The notes under the pieces: model-generated
Databases searched by the model: none
The model's input: only the letters and a program-made list of their open reading frames with translations
Told to the model about the DNA's origin: nothing
Source of the DNA: Lichenostomus cassidix
Taxonomy: Eukaryota > Chordata > Aves > Passeriformes > Meliphagidae
Reading direction: 5' to 3'
NCBI GenBank assembly: GCA_008360975.2
Contig: CM039184.1
Location: 47,501,797-47,565,796 of the forward strand
Length of the DNA: 64,000 nt
Program-made: the position numbers and the translations under genes
In this document: positions 29,201-41,200 of the stretch, one piece after another
Layout of the letters: every line of letters starts with the position of its first letter
Position numbering within the stretch: the first letter of the stretch is position 1

Positions 29201-32200
29201 GGCAATCCATTTGCTCCACGTGGCATCAGTGGCATGGTGAGTAGAGGGAACCTTTCTCTTGAACATCCACCCCAGCACTGGCAGTCGGGGTGTAAGGAGA
29301 AGTTGTGTTTCTGTGCCGATCACCTCTGAGGCGGCTTGGACTCCTTCGTAAGCTGCTAAGATTTCTTTCTCGGTGGGAGTGTAGTTGACTTCAGACCCTC
29401 TGTAACTTCGACTCTAGAATCCCAGTGGTCGACCTCGGGTCTCACCAGGCACCTTCTGCCAAAGGCTCCAGGACAGACCATGGCTCCTGGCTGCAGAGTA
29501 AAGCACATTCTTTACCTCTGGTCCTGTCCTGACTGGGCCAAGGGCTACCGCATGAGCGATCTCCTGTTTGATCTGGGTGAAGGCTTGCTGCTGTTCAGGG
29601 CTCCAGTGGAAATCGTTCTTCTTGCGGGTTATGAGGTAGAGAGGACTCACGATCTGGCTGTACTCAGGGATGTGCATTTTCCAAAAGCCTATGGCGCCTA
29701 GGAAGGCTTGTGTCTCCTTTTTGTTGGTTGGTGGAGACATCGCGATGATCTTATTGATGACCTCAGAAGGAATTTGACGCCGTCTATCTTGCCACTTTAC
29801 TCCCAGGAACTGGATCTCTCGGGCAGGTTTCTTGACTTTGCTCTTCTTGATGGCGAAACCGGCTTCTAGGAGAATTCTGATGATTTTCTCTCCTTTCTCA
29901 AATACTTCCGTTGCTGTGTCGCCCCACACAATGATGTTATCAATATACTGCAGATGTTCTGGAGCCTCACCCTTTTCTAGTGCAGCCTGGATCAGTCCAT
30001 GGCAGATGGTGGGACTGTGCTTCTACCCCTGGGGCAGTCGGTTCCACGTGTACTGCACACCTCTCCAGGTGAAAGCAAACTGAGGCTTGCACTCTGCTGC
30101 CAGAGGAATGGAGAAAAAGGCATTGGCAATGTCGATGGTCGCATACCACTTTGCTGCTTTGGATTCTAGCTCGTACTGAAGTTCTAACATGTCCGGTACA
30201 GCAGCACTCAGTGGTGGTGTGACTTCATTCAGGCCACGGTAATCTACCATTAGTCTCCATTCTTCACTGGACTTACGCACCGGCCATATAGGGCTGTTAA
30301 AGGGTGAGTGAGCCTTGCTGACCACCCCTTGGCTCTCCAGTTCTCGAATCATCTTATGGATGGGGGCCACAGAGTCTCTGTCAGTGCGGTATTGCCGGCG
30401 GTGCACTGTTGCTGTAGCAATTGGTATCCGCTGTTCTTCAATTCTCAGTAGTCCTACAGCAGACGGGTTATCTGAGAGACCAGGCAGGGTATTCAGTTGT
30501 CTTATGTCTTCCGTCTCTACGGCTGCTATCCCAAAAGCCTAGCGATGTTCCTTTGGGTCTTTGAAATATCTACTCCTGAGATAATCTATGCCGAGGATGC
30601 ATGGGTTGTCTGGACCAGTCACAATGGGGTGTTTCTGCCACTCGTTCCCAGTTAAACTCACTTCAGCTTCTAGTACAGTCAGCTGCTGGGATCCTCCTGT
30701 CACCCCAGAAATGGAAATGGATTCGGTCCCCACATACCTGGATGGCATCAGGGTGCACTGAGCGCCGGTGTCAACCAAAGCCGTGTATCTTTGTGGGTCA
30801 GACGTGCCAGGCCATCGGATCCACACAGTCCAATAGATCCGAATATCCCTTTCCTCTACCTGGCTAGAGGCAGGGCTCCTCTAATCCTGTTTTTGGTGCA
30901 CGATGTTCTTCTCCTGTAAATGTGTTCCTGAGGTTCCTTCAAGAGGATCAGTCATATTATCCTTTCCATTCTGTCGGGGATTCTGTCCACAAGAGACTGG
31001 GGCAGTGTTGTACTTAGATGAGCCTCTTGAAGTGGATGTTTCTGTTTTCAATTCACGTACCCGGGCTGCTAAGGAGGAGGTGGGTTTCCTATCCTACTTT
31101 CTCATGTTTTCCCCATGCTCCTGAAGGAAAAACCAGAGGTCACGTCGTGGAGTTTGTCTTCTTTCCCTGGCTGGGGGACGTCTGCTCTTGATGGCAGAGA
31201 CTCGGGTTGGTTTCGGTGTGACATGGAAAAATCCTTCTTTGAACTCTTTCCTTAGTTTCTGGAGGCTCTCTTCAATCAAGCTCCGGACTTGCTCGGCCAG
31301 GTTTGTTTCCACTGATGAGACCTGAGTGCATAGTGGAGCGGTGACAGTGTCCTCATAAATTCTCAGTTTGTTTGTTAACACGCCCACCTGGTCTTCGCCT
31401 TCCCTCCACTGCAATGTTGCCAGGTAACGAGAGTATATCTCTGGTCCGAGCCGCGCGAATCTTAGCCACATTTGTGAAGTGCACCGGACATTATCTGGGC
31501 TCTTGGGGAATTTCTCGTTGTCTGAGAAAATGATCTCTAGCACGGCTAATTCCCTCAGGCATCGGATACCTTGTTCTATGGTGTTCCATTTTCTTTGGTG
31601 CATCTGGAGGTCTTCTTTGCACAGGTATCTGTCCCGTACACTCAGCAGCAATCGCCGCCAGAGGCTGAGAGTTTCCTGGGTTTTCCCAATCTCTTGGTCA
31701 ATGACCACATCTTGAGACAGGGATCTCAGTTGTCTGGCCTCACTTCCATCCAGAATCGTGTCATTAGCTGCGGCGTCCCAGATACGGAGCAGCCAGGTCA
31801 AGATGGACTCATTCGCCTGCCAGGTGAATTCCCTCCGTAGGTCACGCAGCTCCCCCAGGGATAGAGAGTGAGTGATGATCTCCGGCTCCGTCTCTTCTGA
31901 TTGGTGAGATGGTCCTGCCGCATCCTCATCAGTCGCTGTGCGGACTGACTTGCTCTTGGATTTCTTTTTCTGGACGGGGGCAACCGCTACTGGCTTTGGC
32001 TGTTCTGATTCGGCAATGGTCTGTGTTGAGACATTGACTGCTCCCTTGGTTCTTTTCCTCTTGCCTGCTGACTTGTTTCTTTTCTCCTCCTCTTCGAGAA
32101 GACGCTGTACAACACCAAGTATTGTTCTGTTTCTCAGCATGAGGTACACTGTGCTGGTCGCAGAGAAGAAAGAAAACAGAACTAACAGGAAGATTATGCC

Positions 32201-35200
32201 ATCCTTAGCATCCAGAGAGAGCTCAATATTGTCAAAAATGGCTGTGCCTGGCCTGAAATGCTGGAAGAAACCGCTCTCTCCTCCTAGCCCCAGAGGGTGG
32301 GTGCGATTGCTGAGGAGGTCCCAGATGGAGCAGGTCAGGTTAGGCCAGGCAGACAAAGTCGAGTAAATATACCGAATGGTGTTCATCGCCTCACAGGTTA
32401 CTATGCAATAGGCATAATAAACCAATAGAGCAATTTTCATTCCATGCCCTGATCGTAACAAGAGCAATACGACGGGCAGATAGTTTCCCATTTGAGGAAA
32501 GATATAGAGAGCGAGATAAAGCACCCATATAGATAAGCTGAGCATCGTGGTGATAGGATTTCTGAGTTTCCCCAGGTCGAGCCCCACGTTGGGCGCCAAA
32601 ATATGTACTGGTTTGAAAACAAACCAGTGGGAGATCACAAGTTAAGATTGAAATTAAAAATAAGTGAAATAATACAAGGAAAAGCACTGACAAAGTCAGA
32701 TACAACCTAACACCCTGTTAGGGTGGTAGTAGCAGTCTAACTGAAGTAGTCCAGTTGAAGCGGTGATCTTGTGAAGGTCTAGTCTCTAGCTGAAGATCCA
32801 GTAGTAGCTCTGGTCTTCTGTGAACCCAGTAGACAGGGCTAGCTCAGGCAGTTCCAAGGCTAGGTTATATCCAGGTGGGAACACCTGGCTCCTCCCTCCT
32901 GGGCAGAGCATCTCACAATGGGATGAGATAAGTCTATGAGTCACACGGTGGGTCCTTGATGGCCCATTGCCTGTCATGCGGGGTGGGTCATTAGCAAGTG
33001 ATGATAGCTAACGGATGGCCCATTGTCTGTCATCCGGAGTGGGTGATAGCAGCTAATGGCCCACAGCTGGTGGTAATAGAATACTTAACTACATCAATAT
33101 TGCAACCTAGGACAATCCCTCTGCCATCCCACTGGTGTCCATCTGACATTGTTGCAGCTAAATATAATCATTAACTGGGCAAATCTTCTGCAAGCAACAT
33201 GAGGGATGTCAGCCATGAGGTTAAATCTGTGAGCTCATTATCAAGAGGGACCGCAAAAGGGAGGAATAAATTGCTGATGAAAAAGAGAAGGCTTAATAGA
33301 GCAAGCAGATGAGCAACAAAATGAAGGGATGCTGGGGACTGGAAAAGGGCTGAAAATACAGGACTAACCAAAACTTAAAATATCAGGATACTGACAGAGG
33401 AAGAGTAGTATAGACTAAATGTAGAAATAAAAACATGAAAAATATGACCAGAAAAGAGACAGACAGAAAAACAAAACAACATAAATGATAAAACAGGGAG
33501 AAGGTCACTGAAATAAGACATCCTGAACCTTAAAAAAAAAAATCCCAGTAGTCAGTGTAACTGTAAAACAAATGTATTACAGAATATGTGAATCTTCAAG
33601 TTGCTTAAAAATTTTGGAGCACCTTTAAAAAAAAACAAAAACTTTTGTGTATTGCTGGAGCTTCAGAAATATGAAATATTTGAGAATCACACTCCTAAAA
33701 CATGTCTTTGAGAATTTATCTTTTCTGTATAACAGTTGCCTTGACAATAATAACAGACTTCTCAGCAGCTCTGAAAAGACAGTACAACAGTCAGGTGTTT
33801 CCATGGTGCTTTCTGGCTTCTTCTGAAAGCCAGATAAATACGATAAATCTCTCATAGATATCTCTGGGTTCAGATTTTCCCCACCACACCTTATCCCTGA
33901 CTTCTGAGTCCAGCTGCAACTGAACAGGCAGCAAGAAGAGTCTCTGTTTTTTTATTGGTCTCATGGCTAACTTGGCCCTGACCAGTCCCACCAGTCTGAG
34001 CAGATATTTCTCTTCTATTTGTGAGGGGAATTTATAAAATTAAATATTGAATAACAATACTAAATTAGTTCATCAGCATATTTGTCATAAATCACTCTCT
34101 AAATACTATAGATTTTCTTTAATATATTTTATCATTTTCTATAATACATTTTTGTCTGCCTTGCTGGCTTTGAGTGGCTTATTATCTTTGGACCAAAACC
34201 CTTAATATGGACATTTTTGCAGCACAGCTAACAGCTAATGGTGGTCCAAGCTAATGCTTTTCCACCTGTAGTATAAGGACCACTGCTATACCTCGGGGCA
34301 TAAAGTGATTGCTCCAAAAACAGTGGTAAAATTTGCTTTTTGAAAATCTTTGTATGTGACCATGTCTGCAAAACAAGTAAACAGACAAGTCCATCAGTGA
34401 GAGGAATACTATACTCATTATGTTAGCCTTATTTTTATTTGGTTGCAAATGAAAACCATGAGAGCAACATTACCAAAGTAGTCACGGGATTTTTTTAATC
34501 CTCTCTCTAGATAGAAGGAGTTAACTTGTGCTTTAACCCCATTGGATGAAAATAATAGCTATTTATCTTACATGCATATTTATAAATCCTTAATTTCAGT
34601 GGAAGCATCACCCACAAATTTACATTTGATTCTTTTTAAGAATGAAGTAATAAATTTTTAAAAAGTTGAGCTGGTGTCGTACTTTGGTAAAAGCTGAAAA
34701 GCTTTATCACATATGAGATTTTTAAATATTTTTACTATGTTCAGGTATAACATCCAACATGTTATTCACGCAGTACTGAATTGCTTGTGTGACCTAAATC
34801 AAGAGCTGATATGCTCTTCTCTGTCTCAGAATATCATCTTTCAACATCTCAGAGTGTTCTGCTGAATTATGCACCCCTTGGCTCTGTAATTAGATACTAT
34901 CAGACTGGCAGCAGTATCTGATTCACTAAGTAGGCTGAGGCAGGAATCTAGAGCAGGTTACAAACCCTGTGCCAGAGATGCTTCAGTGAGTAAATACAAC
35001 ACTCATGATCTAATGAAAATGTTGAGCAAAAGAAAACCATAGTAAAAAAAATTAAAATAAATAATTTCTGTTTATATATAATTTATGTAAAACATATATA
35101 TATATTTACATGTCTAAAAACTTTCAATTAAGCTGCTCACTTTATAATTGGCATTACATCATTTATAGTTTGAATTTGTATCAATAACTGAACGGCAAGA

Positions 35201-38200
35201 AGAATTTTGATCTAACACTAATTTTCTGATCACAATCTGATTTGAATTTCTGTTTTTATTTTGCGCACAGAAAATGAAGGGAAGAAAATAGCTATAACTT
35301 TCTTGTTGAAGAAGTTCTGCAGAAAAACAACCCATAATTTAACTAGTTAATTTCTGCAAGCTTTTACTAGCTTTGCATTTTTAAAGACTTTTAAAACATA
35401 TACTAAAATTCATTAACGTTTTATGAAAGACAATTTAAAAGACAAAAGCTATGACCAAAATGTTTCCATTTTTTCTACGATACTGAACATACATGTTTTC
35501 AAAAATGTATAGCATTTAATGACAAACACCTTTTCATCAAGCCACTGTTTATGTGAAATTATGTAGCATTCTTTGAATGAGATGGCTGAAGACTGAAGGT
35601 CTGTGTTCTAGAAAAACCACAATATTTGCCATCATAACCACATAGAACAATGCTAATGGTGTTGTGAATCAGTCCATTCTGTCTGTTGGTTGCCTGGTTC
35701 AAATTAAAATTTTAACATCATTTTTCAAGGAGAATTGATTTGCTGGTCAGAAGTTCTCTTCCAACACAAAAATTTCATCTACCAAAGTAAAATGCTTTTC
35801 TTTGCCAAATTAGATGTATTTACACCTCCTGAAGTTGTTGCAAGCAGTCCCCAGTCATGGTGTGCATTCCTGGTATGAAATCACATTCCACTCCACTTCA
35901 CTGCAGTCCAGCCCTTCATGGGCTCTCACACAGCAAAAGCCTGTGCACACCTAAATTTGAATTTATAGCCTCTCTTAAGTGCTTTATTACGTTAATACTG
36001 CAGTCCTGTTTGCATTGCCTTCAAGGACCTGGCACTACATCAATATTCAGTAAAATTCAGACCTATATTAGATTAAGGAAACCATGCATTTTAGAAAAGC
36101 TCAATAGAATGAAGACTGGTATCTGCAACTCAGCAAGTCATATACTCAAGTCAAAGCATGTACTGGACTTCTCTTAAAATAACATTATACTTTTTCTTAT
36201 GCAGTTTTGGCAAGTAAAGGGACTATTAAACTGTAGGACTTGTTATCTGTGACCCCTTAGGGCAGTGGAATGACATCACCAGTTGCCAATCCTCATAACT
36301 ATCAGCAGGCTGGGAAGGTCCATCAGTACCAATTACAAGCAAGATCATCAAGAGCTGCACTCCTAAACAAGGTAGCTAGAGATTCTGGGGCACTTCCAAA
36401 CAGGTACTATCTTTGCTTTCTCCAGGAAAGTGTTCAGGTCACTGTTCTTCTCAGCTTTTAAAACAGCACAGATACTTGTGTGGCTTTTGTCAGGCTGTCT
36501 GCTGTAACTCACCTCCCCCACAAACAGCAGCCCTGGGAATACATCAATTTCCAAAAAGTGTACAGGAGCACAGGCTCCTCTGCCTGTCACAACACACGGC
36601 ATGAGACATCTCTTTTTTTCCTGTTCATGTTTCTTAGGACTAGATAATTCTGAGGGGTTGGACACAGTTACAGAGAAGGACTATGATCCAACAGTAGCCT
36701 GAATTCTCTGATCTAACTCCTGGGCAATTCTTGTCTCTCTTATCTACACACACAACATATACTGCTGATTGTAAAACAGCACAGTTTTACCTCCTGAAGG
36801 TTGATGTCCTCAAAATTGCTTAGCTGCAGTGTAAAATAGATACAGTGTGCAATTATACCTCAGATATTGGTATAACATATTTATATACATATCTGTAATT
36901 CATTTGTACTTTTCAGACTGTATATCAATGTTGGGGATGTCATAAGAAAATAACAAAAGTAATAATAATATTGCATCTGATATTTATACTGTTCCTTTCA
37001 TCCTAAAATCACTTGGCAGTATACTAAAACATGAAAAGCCAAAAGGAAGCCTTTCCATCCTCTGATACCACATGTATGTGTGTCATTACCTCTTCTGTTC
37101 CCCAAATAATAAAACACAGCATCATGCCTCTTTTTCTGCCACTGCAGACTTTTCCACATATCTTCTGCACAGACTGCTGTTCAAGGGATATCAAAGTGTT
37201 TTGATTTCAAAGCAGAAAGAATACTTACAATACCACAGCAAATGAGCAGAGGGCATGCCCTGGCCTCTCCCTGCTCTTTGTAATGCTTCAGCTCTGGGCA
37301 GGTTCAGGAGGTACAAAGACTCCAGCTGAGCTCACCTCCCAGAGCCCTTATTGCTGCTCATCCAGCACACATTCATACAGCCAGGTTACAGCTGCTCACA
37401 GGTGACCTGAGCCCAGAGAAGAGAACAGCTTATCTCCCCAGGGTTCACGGTCTCTGCTAGACCCTGCTGCCTCTGCCTCTGCAGCCTCTGGAGTCAAACT
37501 GTGTGACACAGGTCTGGCACTGGCTCGGGGGTAAAAGCAGCTCTTGTTCAACAGGGCACAGCAATGCTGGGAAGTCAGCCAGGGCAAAACGCATTTCAAA
37601 TAAATGAAAAATATGTTCAAATTAGTTGAAAGAAGATCCATATCTGTCCATGCCTAATTGGATTTTATTTATCAGGTGCTGAAAGTCCTATCAGTATTTT
37701 CTTATTAATGTATTTATGCCATTCTGCATATGATAGGATAAAGTGAAATATTTGAAAATCAGAAGCAAATGTTCCTGTGATTAACTCTTGCCTAATCTGT
37801 GCTTCTCCTGGGAAGAAACACTGTAATATAATGCTTGTTTCTCTCTTTTGTTTGCTCACTCCTTATTTCTCTCTCCTCATATTTTCCAATTTGACATCTC
37901 CAAGAAACTCTTCTCAAATATAAAAAGTGAGAATCTCTGGGAAGACTCTTGGATATGCTACTCTGGTTTATAAGAAAGAAGCATTTCTTTGTTCTGCAAG
38001 GACACTCCTCACAAAGATTGGAGGGGAAGAGGCAGGAGGTACTGAAAATAGTTTTGTGCTCAGCAGTTTGCATGGGGCACTAGAACCTGAAACAAGGAGT
38101 GTCCAACAACCTCCTTTAACATTGTGCAGTTCTGTGAAACACACCTGAATCCAGCAGAAGCCAGACAAGTTGTACCTAGACTGTCTTGTGACATTGATAT

Positions 38201-41200
38201 GAAGCCACTTCAGCCAGGGCCTCATGTGTGAGGAGTAGGCTAAGATAGGTAACAGCTGAGTTGTTACTAATATTTGAAAACCCCTTAATTGTTGCAGAGA
38301 TCTGTGTGATTCAATTTGCTAGTGTCCTCTTCCCCTCACATAGGCCTTATAAAGACACCAAGTAAAACACAATATTATGGAGCACAGAGCAAATATCAAT
38401 ACAATATTAGAGCCAGCCACATGGGCCCACAGGTAATTATTTTGCCAGTAAAAAGTTGGACTGCCAATAATTTTGGAATTTCTACTACCAAAGAAAATCA
38501 TAGAACCATAGAATGGTTTGGGTTGGAAACAGACCTCAAAGCCTACTTGATTGCACCCCTCCTATTTTGGGCAGGGACACCTTCCACTAGACCAGGTCAC
38601 TCAAAACCCCATTCAGCCTGACCTTGAACAATTCCAGGGATAGAGAATTCACAACTTTTCTGGGGAACATGTTCCAGTGCCGTACCACCCCCAAAGTAAA
38701 GAATTTCTTCCTAATATCTAATCTAAACCACTCTCCTTCTGTTGGAAGTTATTGCCCCTATTCCTATCACTTCATCTTTATGGCTTCTTTCATATCAGAA
38801 AAATCCCACACAAAATTCAGTATAGTGCAATTTTCCTAACAGTGTTAACAGAGAAAATTATTTCAGAAAATTTTCATCAACCAGCACAGTAATAGTGCAA
38901 AAATATTATGCAATTATTTTCTTAGGAGAGACAGATTCAGTTCTTTTCTGTTCGTTTACAGCAGGAACCTCCCAGTGCATCATTAAGGCAGCAGTCAGAA
39001 AATATCTAAGCCAAGTTTCAGCAAGGAATATGATAACTTTCCCCTTCATTTTCTAAGTATGCTGTGGGATCTCACACCAAAATAGACAATTGAAACTTCA
39101 TATACAATCTCTCAGCCTCATTATGGTCTCTCCTACAAAATATGTCTCTGTAGCCAAATGCTTCCTGTATTAAGCAACACTTGAAATCAGGAATTGGGTG
39201 TTGTCCCATTGTTTGGATCATTTGAGTATATCAATCATTGTAAGCCATGGAAAGAATTACTTTAGGATGATCATTTTGTATCAATTTGTTAGACTAAAAA
39301 TACAGATACATTTCAAGGTCTTTAACCAGTTCCAACTGATAGCCAAGTTTCAGCCTTGTAAATGTAAATGTGACAGAGAGAAAGCTCTGTTGTTCACAAG
39401 GCATTCACTAAATGAAGTGAATGAAACAGCAATATTTCCTAGAACATACTAGGGCAAAGGGAATGTATTTGTCATTAAGAAGGTTGACTTGAGGTATACT
39501 TCATAAAATTATTTTCTCTCTTGGAGCACAATTCTTTGAGCACACATTATTGACTATTCACCTGGATAAAGTTCCGTGGGAGTTAGTGTATGTATTTTAC
39601 CAAACACAGTGTTTTCTTGTTAGATGAGCAAAATGGTCTCAGACCACATGGGAAGTACACTTGCTTTTTCTGACATTGATCTTCATCTTCACTGAGAGCT
39701 TGAGTGCTTCTCAGCCTTCAGTGGCAGGCACATTCCAGCCTTGTATTTTCATCTGTTAGTTCAGTAACTGTATTTTGCCATCTCTGAAACAAACTGATTG
39801 GGAAAGCAGAGAGTAAAGAAAGTTAATAATTGCTCTGATGCTGTTAATCAAACAGCTTGTTCATATATTACGCTCTTCTTCCCTTATCAATTCATTTAAG
39901 AGTAGCATAATTCCCTATACAAGAGGAAAGGTGCTAGGATTATTTTACTTTATAAACACAGTATTTGCAAAATGGCTCCTTTGAGACGGGGAACAACACT
40001 AGATCATAAAATATTTCTTTCCATTTAATATGACCATGCTTAATAACTACCTTAACCAATACAGGCTACATCATTGCCCAGAGAAGTTGTAAATTCCCCA
40101 TCCCTGGAAGTGTTCAAGGGCAGGTTAGATGGGACTCTGGGCAACCTCGTTTAGCAAGTGGCACCCCTGGCAAGGGGGTTTGAACTCGATAATCTTTAAG
40201 GTCACTTCCAACCCAAATCATTCTATGATTCTGTGATTCCACATTGTGCAAACTCCAGTCAGCACCTGTCCTAAAAATGAATTTTCTTTGCCATTGGGTT
40301 ATGCCATATTACCCCTCTGTGCCTACTCTGTATTTCAAGGTTGATTGTAGTGTGTTGTAACCTGGCATCCAACCAGGGAAACATTTGTTTTCCACAGGTG
40401 CAGTGCTCGTAGGAGATTTATAAGCTAGTGTTCCTGGTGTTTGATTATCTGCTATGTTTGATAAATGGCTTCCAGCTGAACAATCTCAGTGGCAATATAA
40501 ACATTTTTTCTTTGTTTGATGTAATCATTGGATCAGGAAATTGAAACCCATACTTCTGCACAATTGTGTTACAGTGTTATAGGATATATTAGCTCTCAGA
40601 ACTGCTTCTTGGGTCTTTGCATAAAATAAATGCTGATTAGAAGTGCTTATTAAATTTTATTACCACCTCTTAAGCACTAGACTGTGCTGGTCAGGTACAG
40701 ACGAAGAGCTAAATTCAGGAAAATTAAAAGGTAAAAACTGCACAAATTTTGCAAAACTTCAAATTCCCTTGTGGTCAGAACTGAAGTTCTAGTGGAAATT
40801 ATGCCACAGTTTGTTCTTTTCCCTAAAAAAAATAATACAAAGAAAATTTACCATAAGATGTGGTTAAAATATAAGTGTTTTTAAGCTGTAATCAAAAGAA
40901 TGAACAAGAGGAATAATCTTAATGTCGGTCAACAAGAAGTGTGGCTGAAGTACCCCTACATATTCCCGTTCATCTGTCCTTGCCAAAACTTCTGAATTCA
41001 AGCTGTAATTGAAAGCTCATGTTTTCCTCATCCCTTTTTCTTTCTTCACTTCAAAGATCTGACCAGATTGCAGAGTAAGCTTCCCATTCCCTCTAGAAAC
41101 CCTGATTGCTCTTCATCTCTCTTCCATATCAAAGTCATTAATTTCAAAATAAGTTTTAAAATGAACACCCAATTTTGCCAGGCCTCCAGGAGAGACTTTA

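Larger units (their letters stand above)
27151..33114 (-). mobile_element. Complete env-less endogenous retrovirus (ERV-L-like), 5964 bp
   Basis: The element reads LTR-PBS-gag-pro-RT-RNase H-integrase-PPT-LTR on the minus strand. The LTRs are 511 bp each and begin and end TGT...ACA. The 5-bp duplication, absence of env, absence of a visible Gag zinc knuckle and the style of pol point to a class III (ERV-L/spuma-related) provirus. The primer binding site, however, matches tRNA-Lys. Coding sequence runs in a single frame from 32545 to the TAA at 27662-27664, with eleven internal stops and no frameshift. It lies in the sense orientation inside GRXCR1 intron 1. It cannot make its full proteins, and the RT active site is also changed. 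Family assignment rests on motif recognition only; a betaretrovirus-like recombinant is possible. Confidence 0.95.
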
